From assembly GCF_000420725.1 (NCBI RefSeq), contig NZ_ATVM01000006.1, positions 87,598 through 151,597 of the forward strand: a stretch of 64,000 bases of DNA, in the 5' to 3' direction. The translations under genes and the position numbers were made by a program. The notes beneath the pieces were generated by a model. The model was not told where the DNA came from. It did no database searches and saw only the letters and a list, made by a program, of their open reading frames with translations. Below, piece after piece: positions 43,297-52,141 of the stretch (its first letter is position 1; each line of letters begins with the position of its first letter). Source of the DNA: Marinococcus halotolerans DSM 16375. GTDB taxonomy: Bacteria > Bacillota > Bacilli > Bacillales > Marinococcaceae.

Positions 43297-44412
43297 ATGA
43301 AGGGTCTGATCGGCGCGTCGGTGTTAGTGGCTCTGGTGGCAGCGTTCATAGTTTACAGCCCGGCGGATTCTTCCTGGAGTGGGGTAAAGGAGCGTCTCGA
43401 AGAAGCTGGCGGCACAACGTACGAAGAAACGGACACGCAGGGCGAAAGAATGGCGCTGTTTTTATCCAACCTGCTCGGTGAAAATCTGCAGGCGGATGAA
43501 AGCAGCGGGGGCGCTCCGGAGCAAGGAACCGTAGACACGGAGGTGCCTGAAGGAACGGGAGACTGGGAGGTTGCAGGTGTAAGCCTTGGAGACAGCCTTG
43601 AAGAAGTGGAAGCGGCACGCGGGGAAGCGAAGGACGTGCAGGCCGGCAGCTATTCGTTCGACTGGCATATTTATTACGACGACGATTATGAGCAGTATGC
43701 CCAGTACGGGATTGAGGATGGGCGCGTGGTGGCGCTTTATTCCAACCAGCAGACGTGGCAGGACGATGAAGGAAACGGCTGGGGCACCGGGCGCAGCGTG
43801 ATCCAGGATACGTACGGAGAATCGATGGAAACGGTAACCCGCGGAAACATCCGCACGGAAACGAATGAACAGCAGCAGGGTGTCTACGAGGTGGAGGAAG
43901 GCTATGCGACCTTTTTCTACGACGTCCATGAGGAAAACAGGGTGAATGCCCTGCTTCTGGTGGATAAAGAGGTAGAGAGACGTTCTTCGTTTTATGCTGA
44001 AGAGTCTGAAGAAGCGGGGGAGTCGTATGAGCGGCTTGTATGGCATCTAACCAATGCCCAGCGTGTGCAGCTCGGCCGGGACACGCTCGCCTACAATGAG
44101 CCGGTGGCAGCTGTGGCAGAAAAGCACAGTGAAAACATGGCTGACAATCAGTTTTTCGACCATGTCAATCCGGAAGGGCAGTCTCCGTTTGACCGCCTGG
44201 AAAGTGACGGTATCCGATACGTGCAGGCTGCCGAAAACATTGCTTCGGGTCAGCGCTCGCCGCTGTATGCGACGGCCGGATGGATGAATTCGTACGAAGG
44301 ACACCGCGAAGCGATGCTCGGCAATTACGACGGGCTCGGCGTTGGTGTAGCATTTGACGATGAGAACCGTCCGTTTTATACGCAGAATTTTGTTAGTCCA
44401 AGCAGGGAGTGA
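43297..44412 (+). CDS. CAP-domain (SCP/PR1) secreted protein
   Basis: 371 aa. The ATG at 43297 is preferred over 43291 because GAGGAG then has 8-bp spacing. Signal/anchor helix (residues 1-22), an acidic linker, a CAP-associated domain (about 95-225) and a C-terminal CAP domain (about 250-371) with HSENMADNQFFDHVNPEGQSPFDR and AENIASGQ motifs. It resembles Bacillus YlbC/YkwD. Located outside the membrane; role unknown. The ribokinase gene follows 7 bp later. Confidence 0.88.
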   Translation: MKGLIGASVLVALVAAFIVYSPADSSWSGVKERLEEAGGTTYEETDTQGERMALFLSNLLGENLQADESSGGAPEQGTVDTEVPEGTGDWEVAGVSLGDSLEEVEAARGEAKDVQAGSYSFDWHIYYDDDYEQYAQYGIEDGRVVALYSNQQTWQDDEGNGWGTGRSVIQDTYGESMETVTRGNIRTETNEQQQGVYEVEEGYATFFYDVHEENRVNALLLVDKEVERRSSFYAEESEEAGESYERLVWHLTNAQRVQLGRDTLAYNEPVAAVAEKHSENMADNQFFDHVNPEGQSPFDRLESDGIRYVQAAENIASGQRSPLYATAGWMNSYEGHREAMLGNYDGLGVGVAFDDENRPFYTQNFVSPSRE

Positions 44413-44419
44413 TAGATGA

Positions 44420-45298
44420 ATGCCGGCAAATATAGTGGTTGTGGGAAGCATTAACATGGGTCTGGTCACAACAGCAGAACGCATGCCTTCCCGGGGAGAG
44501 ACGATCCTCGGGGAAGGCTTTCATACATATTTTGGCGGAAAAGGGGCCAATCAGGCGGTGGCCGCTGCCCGTCTCGGCGCCCGGGTGTCGATGGTGGGAG
44601 CGGTTGGAAGCGATGCTTTCGGAACAGAATATTTGGAGTACCTGCAAGCCGAAGGCATCAATACCGGGCACGTCCGCACGCGGCCGGGCCTTTCGAGCGG
44701 TGTTGCCACAATTATTGTATCTGAAGGAGACAATTGCATTATTGTAACGCCGGGGGCGAACGCTACTGTTAGTCCCGATGACATCGAAAAAAGCCGTTCG
44801 CTCCTGAGAGAGGCAGACGCAGTGCTCGTACAGCTTGAGATTCCGGCACCAGCGGTGGAAAAGGTGCTTCAGACCGCCGAAGAGGAGCAGACGCCGGTTA
44901 TTTTAAACCCGGCGCCCATGCAGCCGCTCGCCCCGGCGTGCTGGGGTAAAGCCGCCTATCTGACACCGAACGAGCAGGAATTTGAACGACTGCAAAGCGA
45001 GTACCCGGCGATTGCCGGCCGCCGTGAAAATGTAGTGGTGACAAAGGGAGCAGCGGGAGTATCGGTCTTTCGTGCAGACGGCACGGAGGAGGTCATTCCA
45101 GTTCGGACGGCAGATGTGCGCGACACGACGGGGGCCGGTGATACGTTTAACGGGGCGTTTGCGACAGCCGTGGCTGAAAGGATGTCTCTTGAAGATGCCT
45201 GCCGGTTTGCCAACGCTGCCTCAGCGATTTCTGTCGAAAAAGCAGGAGCACAGACCGGTATGCCGCTACGTGCACAGATCGAAGACCGGGACCTTTAA
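44420..45298 (+). CDS. rbsK: PfkB-family sugar kinase, ribokinase-like
   Basis: 292 aa. Motifs: GGKGANQAVAAARLGA (approx. 36-51), the anion-hole/catalytic block DTTGAGDTFNGAF near residue 235 with the catalytic Asp, and VILNPAPMQPL. It would phosphorylate ribose or a related sugar. The N-terminal motif reads GSINMG where ribokinases have GSINxD, so the Asp that contacts the sugar is Gly14; substrate may differ. No ribose transporter nearby; it follows the CAP gene by 7 bp. Confidence 0.85.
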   Translation: MPANIVVVGSINMGLVTTAERMPSRGETILGEGFHTYFGGKGANQAVAAARLGARVSMVGAVGSDAFGTEYLEYLQAEGINTGHVRTRPGLSSGVATIIVSEGDNCIIVTPGANATVSPDDIEKSRSLLREADAVLVQLEIPAPAVEKVLQTAEEEQTPVILNPAPMQPLAPACWGKAAYLTPNEQEFERLQSEYPAIAGRRENVVVTKGAAGVSVFRADGTEEVIPVRTADVRDTTGAGDTFNGAFATAVAERMSLEDACRFANAASAISVEKAGAQTGMPLRAQIEDRDL

Positions 45299-45436
45299 CA
45301 TGTATGCAGAAGTGAATGTAGAATAATTGGTAAAATATGATACAATAAAAACTGATTAATCACGCTTAAACGGTAAGCGCACATTCACGTGTATATTAAA
45401 GTACGAAAATACATAAATTAAAGGTTGGGAAAACGT

Positions 45437-46738
45437 ATGAAGCTAACAGTAGTAGGTACTGGCTATGTCGGCCTTGTATCAGGCACAAGCTTTGCAGAGC
45501 TTGGCAATGACGTAATCTGTGTGGACAAAATTCCAGAGAAGGTGGACCGGCTGAATAACGGGGAGATCCCGATTTATGAGCCGGGTCTGAAGGAATTAGT
45601 GGACTCCAACCGTGCAGCCGGACGTCTGCAGTTCACCACAGAGCTCCGTCCCGCCGTCCAGGCGTCAGACGTGGTTGTTATTGCCGTCGGCACCCCGGAA
45701 TCGGAAACAGGAGCTGCCAACATGTCCTACGTGTACGGCGTAGCGGATGAAATCGGGGAAGCGGTGAATGATGATAAATTCCGCGTGGTGGTGAATAAAT
45801 CGACCGTGCCGGTGGGTACCGCAGACCGCGTACGCTCGCTGATTGCGGACAAAAATCCGGATGCCCAGGTCGAAGTATGCTCCGTACCGGAATTTCTCCG
45901 GGAGGGATCAGCTGTTAAGGATACATTCAATCCTGACCGCGTTATTATCGGCACCAATTCCAACAAAGCAGCGGACATTTTAACAGAGCTGCATCAGCCG
46001 CTCACAGACAACATTGTCGTGACGGATCCTCGCAGCTCTGAAATGATCAAATATGCCTCCAATGCCTTTCTTGCTACGAAGATCTCTTTTGTGAACGAAG
46101 TGGCGAACATCTGCGATTACTACGGGGCAGATATTAACGCGGTTACACGTGGAATGGGAATGGACAACCGGATCGGGCCGAAGTTTTTGAACGCGGGCAT
46201 CGGCTACGGGGGCTCCTGCTTCCCGAAAGATGTGAAGGCAATCAAACACCTGGCGGAGGTTAAAGGCTATTATCCGCAGCTGCTGCAGGCTGTAAACGAC
46301 GTGAACGAAAAGCAGAGCCTGCGCATGGTGGACCATCTGAATGTAATTTTTAACGAAGACATTCGCAATATTACGGTGGCGCTTCTTGGCCTGGCGTTCA
46401 AGCCGAACACAGACGATATGCGGGAAGCCCCGTCGCTGAAAATTATCCGTTCGCTTCAGGAATACGGTGTGAAGGTGCGTGCCTTTGACCCGGTAGCAGA
46501 GGATAATGCCAAACAGCTGCTCGAGGGAGACATCTACTTCGCGGAAAATGCGCTCGATGCCTGCGAAGGTGCAGATGCCGCGATGCTTGTAACAGAGTGG
46601 GATGAATGCCTGCAGGTGACACCGGAGAAATTAAAAAGCATCATGAACAAGCCGGTCATGATTGACGGCCGAAATGCATTTGAAGCAAAAGAATTTAAGG
46701 AAGCCGGCTTTATTTATCACGGTATCGGCCGGAAATAG
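45437..46738 (+). CDS. ugd: UDP-glucose 6-dehydrogenase
   Basis: 433 aa from the ATG at 45437 (a TTG at 45425 lacks a site at the right distance). NAD motif VVGTGYVGLVSG at the N-terminus and the catalytic cysteine in GIGYGGSCFPKD near residue 258, followed by the UDP-binding C-terminal domain. It oxidises UDP-glucose to UDP-glucuronate, as TuaD/YwqF in Bacillus, for acidic wall polymers. Confidence 0.95.
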   Translation: MKLTVVGTGYVGLVSGTSFAELGNDVICVDKIPEKVDRLNNGEIPIYEPGLKELVDSNRAAGRLQFTTELRPAVQASDVVVIAVGTPESETGAANMSYVYGVADEIGEAVNDDKFRVVVNKSTVPVGTADRVRSLIADKNPDAQVEVCSVPEFLREGSAVKDTFNPDRVIIGTNSNKAADILTELHQPLTDNIVVTDPRSSEMIKYASNAFLATKISFVNEVANICDYYGADINAVTRGMGMDNRIGPKFLNAGIGYGGSCFPKDVKAIKHLAEVKGYYPQLLQAVNDVNEKQSLRMVDHLNVIFNEDIRNITVALLGLAFKPNTDDMREAPSLKIIRSLQEYGVKVRAFDPVAEDNAKQLLEGDIYFAENALDACEGADAAMLVTEWDECLQVTPEKLKSIMNKPVMIDGRNAFEAKEFKEAGFIYHGIGRK

Positions 46739-46745
46739 TTATAGA

Positions 46746-46787
46746 AAAGCCCGGAAGGAGTAGATTCTCCTTCCGGGCTTTTTTTAT
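46746..46787. terminator. Bidirectional terminator after ugd
   Basis: AAAAGCCCGGAAGGAG pairs with CTCCTTCCGGGCTTTT. Confidence 0.9.
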
Positions 46788-46803
46788 GCGTTTAAGCTTG
46801 AGT

Positions 46804-47097
46804 TTACGGTGTTGTTTCCTCGTAGCTTTCTTCCTCAGCTGGAGCTTCTTCGTACGACTCCTCTTCGGCCGGTACTTCTTCTTGCGTTGCAGGTTCTTCG
46901 TAGGATTCCTCAGCCGGCGCCTCTTCTTCCGCAGGCGGCTCCTCATAGGATTCCTCGACCGGCGCTTCTTCTTCCGCAGGCGGCTCCTCATAGGATTCTT
47001 CGGCCGGCGCTTCTTCCTCGGCAGCCGGCTCCTCGTAGGATTCTTCGGCTGGCGCTTCTTCTTCAGCGGCCGGTTCCTCAGCCGGTGCTTCAGTGTT
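46804..47097 (-). repeat. Tandem coding repeat in the LCP gene tail
   Basis: The C-terminus is made of repeats of a 14-residue unit close to AEEEAPAEESYEEP (42 bp), four to five recognisable copies, decaying towards the stop. The strands are strongly biased in purines. Confidence 0.8.
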
Positions 47098-48087
47098 CAC
47101 CTGCGTACCAGGGAGGGCCAGCGGCTCCTCTGAAGCCGGGAGATCGAGCTGCTCACGCAGGTTGTTGGACGTTTCGAGCGTCGCCTCCGGGTTAAGCTGA
47201 TAGTAATAGAGGCCGTTGATCGTCGTGTCCGAGCCCTGCAGCTGGCTGGAATCAATTTCGTTTAATGAATCGGCGTACTGCTGCAGGGCGATCATGTTAC
47301 CGAACGTGAAGTTGGTGCTGACATTTTCGCTGACACTGTCAAAGACGTCATCATAATTGTCGATGGACTCAATGGACCCGGCTTTTTTTATTAGGCTCTC
47401 AAGCACTTCCTGCTGACGTTCCCCGCGCCCGAGGTCGCCCCGTGGGTCCTCTTTTCTCATCCGTACGTATTTCAGTGCTTCTTCACCGTTCAGCGTTGCG
47501 GGTCCTTCTTTAAACTCTGTGCCTTCCTCCGAGAAATCGAACGGGACGTCGACGTCGACGCCATCGAGATCGTTAATAATGTCGGTAAAGGCCGCAAAAT
47601 CTGATTTTACATAATAGTCGATCGGGATGTTCAGTGTATTTTCGACAGTTTGGACGGCCAGGTCGGTACCGCCAAAAGCATTGGCGTGCGCGATTTTGTC
47701 TTCGCCGTTTCCTTCAATATTTACGAGCGAGTCCCTCGGGATGCTCACCAGCTTCACTTTTTTGGAGTCCTTGTTGAATGTACCGACGACCATCGCGTCG
47801 GAGCGTCCGTCCATGGATCCGTCTTCACGGTCATCCACTCCAAGGAATAAAACCGAAAAGCTGTCCTCCGACGGATCGACGGCCTGGTCCCGCATGTCCG
47901 ATTTTTCCCCGCGTTCTAGTTCTTCCTCTGTATCAGCGGAGACGCTGTTCAGCTGCTGGAGAAAGTAAGCGGAAGCTCCTCCGGCAAGCAGAAGAAAAAG
48001 TAAAGCAACGATAGCTGTGGTTTTCCAGATGAAGGCTTTCTTTCTTCTTTTCCGAAGGTTTCTCCGTTGAGACGTTGAGCTTGGCAT
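46804..48087 (-). CDS. LytR-CpsA-Psr (LCP) family glycopolymer ligase with repeat tail
   Basis: 427 aa. Basic N-terminus, one membrane helix (about 18-40), then the LCP catalytic domain (about 75-320) with DGRSDAMVVGTFN, VSIPRDSLVNI and KYVRMRKEDPRGDLGRGERQQ. It joins wall teichoic acid or related polymers to peptidoglycan outside the cell. By position next to yigZ/yvyE it corresponds to Bacillus TagV (YvhJ). The last about 95 residues are an acidic Glu/Pro/Ala/Tyr repeat tail not usual for the family. Start at 48087 behind AAAGGAG. Confidence 0.9.
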   Translation of the reverse strand: MPSSTSQRRNLRKRRKKAFIWKTTAIVALLFLLLAGGASAYFLQQLNSVSADTEEELERGEKSDMRDQAVDPSEDSFSVLFLGVDDREDGSMDGRSDAMVVGTFNKDSKKVKLVSIPRDSLVNIEGNGEDKIAHANAFGGTDLAVQTVENTLNIPIDYYVKSDFAAFTDIINDLDGVDVDVPFDFSEEGTEFKEGPATLNGEEALKYVRMRKEDPRGDLGRGERQQEVLESLIKKAGSIESIDNYDDVFDSVSENVSTNFTFGNMIALQQYADSLNEIDSSQLQGSDTTINGLYYYQLNPEATLETSNNLREQLDLPASEEPLALPGTQVNTEAPAEEPAAEEEAPAEESYEEPAAEEEAPAEESYEEPPAEEEAPVEESYEEPPAEEEAPAEESYEEPATQEEVPAEEESYEEAPAEEESYEETTP

Positions 48088-48312
48088 GTCGGCACTTCTC
48101 CTTTAGATTGTATAATGATCGTGGCATAGAAAACGTCCAAAAGCGTCTGCGGACACGCTGTTATATAAAAATCAGCTAAAATGGGAGCATTTTGAAAAAC
48201 ATTGTATTCTTTCATTGTAGCCGAGGCAGAAACGATAGTAAACAAAATATACACCCGGAACGAAAACTATTTCCCTGCCGTAAACGTATTACCGGGGAAA
48301 TAAATGAAAGGA

Positions 48313-48951
48313 CTACGAGGGCTCATCGGTTTCCACGAAGGCCTGTTTTCCTTCTTCTATGCCGGCCTGCCCGCTGCTTATATTTACAAGCCACTCCCGG
48401 CAGGCCTCTGCCTCTTCCACTGGTGTATAAAGATGAAGCTTCACCTGCTCTTCGTAGTCAATGGAATCAAGAATATAAGAGGACTGCCGGGCTTCGTATT
48501 CGAGCTTGCCGAGCAGGCTGTAGTCAGCGGAGACCACGAGCTCCTGCATCAAGGTACGGCGCACGATTCCGACATGGTTCAGCGCCTCGGAAACCGAGGA
48601 GCCATAGGCCCGGATCAGGCCGCCGGCGCCAAGCTTGATACCGCCGAAATAGCGGGTGACAACAACTACGGTGTCTTTGAGCTCCCGTTTTTTCAGCACC
48701 TCGAGCATCGGTACGCCGGCGGTGCCATTCGGCTCGCCGTCATCATTGGCTTTTTGAATATGGTCCTGCTCGCCGATCAAATACGCCGAACAGTTGTGGG
48801 CGGCGTTCCAGTGCTCTTTTTTTATTTGCTCAATGAACGAATGAGCGGTTACTTCGTCTGCTGCGCGGGTAATATGAGTAATAAAGCGCGATTTATTTAT
48901 GGTAAATTCATGATCTCCGCTTTGTTTGATGGTACGATATGAAGTAAGCAT
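48313..48951 (-). CDS. yvyE: YigZ/IMPACT family protein
   Basis: 212 aa. N-terminal IMPACT domain with KSRFITHITR, NCSAYLIGEQDHIQKANDDGEPNGTAGVPML and VTRYFGGIKLGAGGLIRAY signatures, and a C-terminal ferredoxin-like domain. Bacterial members are linked to translation regulation by resemblance to eukaryotic IMPACT; exact role unknown. The same gene neighbours degS in Bacillus. The ribosome site sits inside a palindromic region upstream. Confidence 0.92.
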   Translation of the reverse strand: MLTSYRTIKQSGDHEFTINKSRFITHITRAADEVTAHSFIEQIKKEHWNAAHNCSAYLIGEQDHIQKANDDGEPNGTAGVPMLEVLKKRELKDTVVVVTRYFGGIKLGAGGLIRAYGSSVSEALNHVGIVRRTLMQELVVSADYSLLGKLEYEARQSSYILDSIDYEEQVKLHLYTPVEEAEACREWLVNISSGQAGIEEGKQAFVETDEPS

Positions 48952-48987
48952 ACGGTAACATTCCTCCTAGGTAATGTCATTACCGTA
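48951..48987. promoter_or_regulatory. Nested palindromes over the yvyE start region
   Basis: GGTAATG-T-CATTACC (48970-48984) lies between a TATTATAC -10-like element and the ribosome site of the minus-strand gene. A wider TACGGTAA (48951-48958) / TTACCGTA (48980-48987) pair encloses the ribosome site. It could be a repressor operator or an RNA hairpin hiding the ribosome site. Confidence 0.5.
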
Positions 48988-49181
48988 TAATATGATTGTA
49001 ATGGTTGCAACATTTTGGCCAGTATATAACAGGAAATGGGCGAAAACGAAACAAAATAAGCGTTAAATATGTAAATTTGTGATTTTTCATTACATAGCGG
49101 AATAGGTCCAAAAGAATATGCTAAACTATTCATGAACCGTTCCAAACGGTATTGAAAATTCGCAGGCAAGTATAGAGGGTG

Positions 49182-50315
49182 ATGGTGGCCTTGCGAAACG
49201 CAGCAGACTTAGATCAAATTATTGAGCAAATGCTTCAGACAGTAGAGAAAAGCAAAGAAGAAATTTTTGAGATCAGTGAAACCTCCAGAAAAGAACTTCA
49301 CACACTCCAGGAAGAGTTGAAGGAAATACAGGAACACATTTCTGAAACGATTGAACGCTCTGATCAGCTGGAGGTTGAAGCCAGAGTCGCAAGGAATCAG
49401 CTGGCAGAGGTAAGCAAACGGTTTCGGCAGTTCAGCGATGAAGAAGTGCAGAAGGTGTATGAAAAAGCCAACGAGTCACAGGTAAATCTCGCTGTGGTGC
49501 GCCAGGAGGAAAAACGCCTCCGCGACCGCAGGGACAATATCGAACGCCGCCTGATTCAACTGGATGAAACCATTGAACGGGCTGAAACGCTTGTATCCCA
49601 GGTAGGCATTGTTTATAACTTTCTTGCCGGCGATCTCCAGGACGTCGGGGAGTTTGTCGAAAATGCCCGGGAAAAGCATGAATTCGGCCTGCAGATTATT
49701 GAGGCGCAGGAGGACGAGCGCAAGCGGGTGGCGCGTGAAATTCACGACGGCCCGGCCCAGACGCTCGCGCATGTGCTGCTCCGCTCAGAGCTTGTCGAGA
49801 AAATCTCCCGGGAAAAAAGCGCAGAGGAAGCCATCCAGGAGTTTCGGGAGCTGCGTGTTCTGATCCGCTCAAGCCTCGGGGAAGTACGCAGGATTATTTA
49901 TGACCTGCGGCCAATGGCGATTGATGATCTCGGCCTCGTGCCGACGCTTCAGAAGTATCTGCGTCACCTTGAAGACAACACAGGCATGGTGACGGAGTTT
50001 ACCACGAAGGGGAAAGAAGCAAGAGTCGCCCCGAACCTTGAGATCGGACTGTTCCGTATTGTACAGGAGGCGGCCCAGAACGCCTACAAGCACGCAAAGT
50101 CGGACCTTCTCCGGGTGCAGCTCGAGCAGAGACCGACGAGCATCACGATTCTAATCAAGGATGACGGCAAAGGGTTCGACGTGAATAAAGAACGGGACAA
50201 ATCATTTGGCCTTCTCGGCATGAGAGAGCGTGTGAACGCGCTCGGCGGGGAGCTGACGATTGATTCCGTGGTCGGGCAGGGCACGAGAGTGAAGGTGTTC
50301 GTGCCGGTTCATTAA
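49182..50315 (+). CDS. degS: Sensor histidine kinase DegS
   Basis: 377 aa cytoplasmic kinase. Long N-terminal coiled coil (about 20-175), DegS/NarL-type HisKA_3 with phospho-acceptor His188 in REIHDGPAQT, and a C-terminal ATPase with DDGKGFD and GLLGMRERV. It phosphorylates and dephosphorylates DegU. Start choice among ATG 49182, GTG 49185 and TTG 49191 is uncertain because GAGGG is close. degU follows 59 bp later. Confidence 0.95.
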   Translation: MVALRNAADLDQIIEQMLQTVEKSKEEIFEISETSRKELHTLQEELKEIQEHISETIERSDQLEVEARVARNQLAEVSKRFRQFSDEEVQKVYEKANESQVNLAVVRQEEKRLRDRRDNIERRLIQLDETIERAETLVSQVGIVYNFLAGDLQDVGEFVENAREKHEFGLQIIEAQEDERKRVAREIHDGPAQTLAHVLLRSELVEKISREKSAEEAIQEFRELRVLIRSSLGEVRRIIYDLRPMAIDDLGLVPTLQKYLRHLEDNTGMVTEFTTKGKEARVAPNLEIGLFRIVQEAAQNAYKHAKSDLLRVQLEQRPTSITILIKDDGKGFDVNKERDKSFGLLGMRERVNALGGELTIDSVVGQGTRVKVFVPVH

Positions 50316-50374
50316 AAACAAAGGCTGCATCAAATAACCAAATGATAAGTGAAGCGAAGAAAGGATGAGAACGT

Positions 50375-51091
50375 ATGCAAGAACGTATCGATGAAAAAAT
50401 CAAATTGTTGTTGATTGATGACCATCAGCTTTTCCGTGAAGGCGTCAAACGCATTCTGGATATGGAAGAAAACTTTGAGATTGTTGCAGAAGGCAGCGAC
50501 GGAGAAGAAGCGTTTACTCTTGTCGACGATTATCATCCGGACGTTGTGCTGATGGATATCAACATGCCGGGTGTTAACGGCGTCGAAGCGACCAAAACGC
50601 TGATCGAACGCCATCCGGATTTGAAGGTGCTTATCCTGAGCATTCACGACGATGAGTCGTACGTGACACACGTGCTGAAAACAGGAGCCTCCGGCTACCT
50701 GCTGAAGGAAATGGATGCGGACGCCCTGATTGAAGCAGTGAAGGTTGTCGGCTCCGGCGGCGCCTACATTCATCCGAAGGTGACGCAGAACCTGATTAAC
50801 GAATACCGCCGCCTTGCCCATGAAGGCGACGATCACGGCGTAGACGATACCGAAATCGGCTATAAAGAGGTTGAATACCGTAAGCCGCTCCATATTCTGA
50901 CGCGCCGCGAGTGCGAAGTGCTGCAGCTGATGACGGACGGCTACAGCAACCGGATGATCGGGGAATCACTCTATATCAGTGAAAAAACCGTGAAAAACCA
51001 CGTAAGTAACATTCTGCAGAAAATGAATGTGAACGACCGGACGCAGGCGGTTGTCGAATCAATTAAAAAGGGCTGGGTCAAAGTCCGCTAA
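50375..51091 (+). CDS. degU: Response regulator DegU
   Basis: 238 aa. Receiver domain with acidic pair LIDDHQLF and phospho-acceptor Asp61 in [10 protein letters not shown], then a LuxR-type HTH (about 172-235). It is nearly collinear with Bacillus DegU and controls competence, motility, exoenzymes and biofilm genes. Start at 50375 behind AAAGGATGAG. It pairs with the adjacent DegS. Confidence 0.97.
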   Translation: MQERIDEKIKLLLIDDHQLFREGVKRILDMEENFEIVAEGSDGEEAFTLVDDYHPDVVLMDINMPGVNGVEATKTLIERHPDLKVLILSIHDDESYVTHVLKTGASGYLLKEMDADALIEAVKVVGSGGAYIHPKVTQNLINEYRRLAHEGDDHGVDDTEIGYKEVEYRKPLHILTRRECEVLQLMTDGYSNRMIGESLYISEKTVKNHVSNILQKMNVNDRTQAVVESIKKGWVKVR

Positions 51092-51100
51092 ACGAGTAAG

Positions 51101-51131
51101 GGCTGCCGGTTTGATATCGGCAGCTTTTTTG
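51101..51131 (+). terminator. Terminator of degSU
   Basis: GCTGCCG / CGGCAGC hairpin followed by T's. Confidence 0.85.
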
Positions 51132-51222
51132 CGCTTTGGCATTGACTTCCGCCGGGAAGTCCGTAAAATGAAAACGAACTCATACATGCCTGCTACAGAC
51201 AGAACGAAAGGAGAGGGTCTGC

Positions 51223-52080
51223 TTGCCAAATATCGCCGTAGTTACCGACAGCACCTCGTACCTGAACCGTGAAGAACTCAAGCAGTGGAACATTCATGAA
51301 ATCCCGCTCAATGTGGTGGTGAATGAAGAAACGATGCCGGAGACCGACTGGGACGCTGCCACATATTATCAGACGATGAGAAATTCGGAAACGCTTCCGA
51401 CCACGTCGCAGCCATCGCCCGGAAAAATGGAGGACCTTTACCGGGAGCTTGCCCGGGAGGCTGATGAAATTATTTCGATTCATTTAAGCAGCGGCATCAG
51501 CGGAACGCACCAGACAGCTGTCGCCGTCGCTGATGACATTAAGGATACGGTCCACGTGCACTGCTATGATTCGGAAATCAGTGCCCGGGCCCAGGGCTAT
51601 TTTGTATTAACCGCCGCCCGGATGGCGTCGGAAGGATACGATATGGCAGCTATTTTTGCCGAGCTCGATAAAATTAAAGAAACGATGCGGGCGTACTTTA
51701 TCGTCGAAGACCTGCGCCACCTGCAGCGGGGCGGCCGGCTGAGCGGTGCGCAGGCAATGGTTGGCAGCATGCTGCGGATTAAGCCGGTGCTCAAATTTAC
51801 CGACAAAAAGATTGTACCGTATGAAAAAGTACGCACCTCCAAAAAAGCGCTTGCTCGTATTCAGTCCCTCTTTTTGGAGGAAGCCGCCAAGGGTCCGCTT
51901 GAAGCAAGCGTCCTCCACGCAAACGCTGAAGAGGCCGGGGAAGCGTTCCGCAGGCAACTGCAGGAAGCCTCGCCGGAGTCCCGGATCATTCTCGAACACC
52001 TCGGCCCGGTGATTGGTACCCATCTTGGTGAAAACGCCATCGGGCTCGCCTGGTACCGCCCAGAAGCCCTCTCCAGGTAA
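51223..52080 (+). CDS. DegV family fatty-acid-binding protein
   Basis: 285 aa from a TTG at 51223 after GGAGAGGG. DegV fold with VVTDSTSYLNREE at the N-terminus, PTTSQPSPG around residue 65 and the EDLRHLQRGGRLSGAQA block near 165. Family members bind fatty acids (FakB type) and feed a fatty-acid kinase. It corresponds to Bacillus YviA in the same place between degU and comFA. Confidence 0.92.
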   Translation: MPNIAVVTDSTSYLNREELKQWNIHEIPLNVVVNEETMPETDWDAATYYQTMRNSETLPTTSQPSPGKMEDLYRELAREADEIISIHLSSGISGTHQTAVAVADDIKDTVHVHCYDSEISARAQGYFVLTAARMASEGYDMAAIFAELDKIKETMRAYFIVEDLRHLQRGGRLSGAQAMVGSMLRIKPVLKFTDKKIVPYEKVRTSKKALARIQSLFLEEAAKGPLEASVLHANAEEAGEAFRRQLQEASPESRIILEHLGPVIGTHLGENAIGLAWYRPEALSR

Positions 52081-52084
52081 TGCC

Positions 52085-52112
52085 GGCGGCCGCCAGGCCG
52101 CCTCCTCTTTTT
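52085..52112 (+). terminator. Terminator between degV-type gene and comFA
   Basis: GGCGGCC-GCCA-GGCCGCC then TCCTCTTTTT. Confidence 0.75.
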
Positions 52113-52141
52113 AAACCCTCCCACGAAAGGAACCACCTCCC

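Noticed and set aside
46786..47195. Plus-strand open frames over the LCP tail
   Set aside because: They arise from the repetitive minus-strand coding sequence and give low-complexity Arg/Leu/Pro products.
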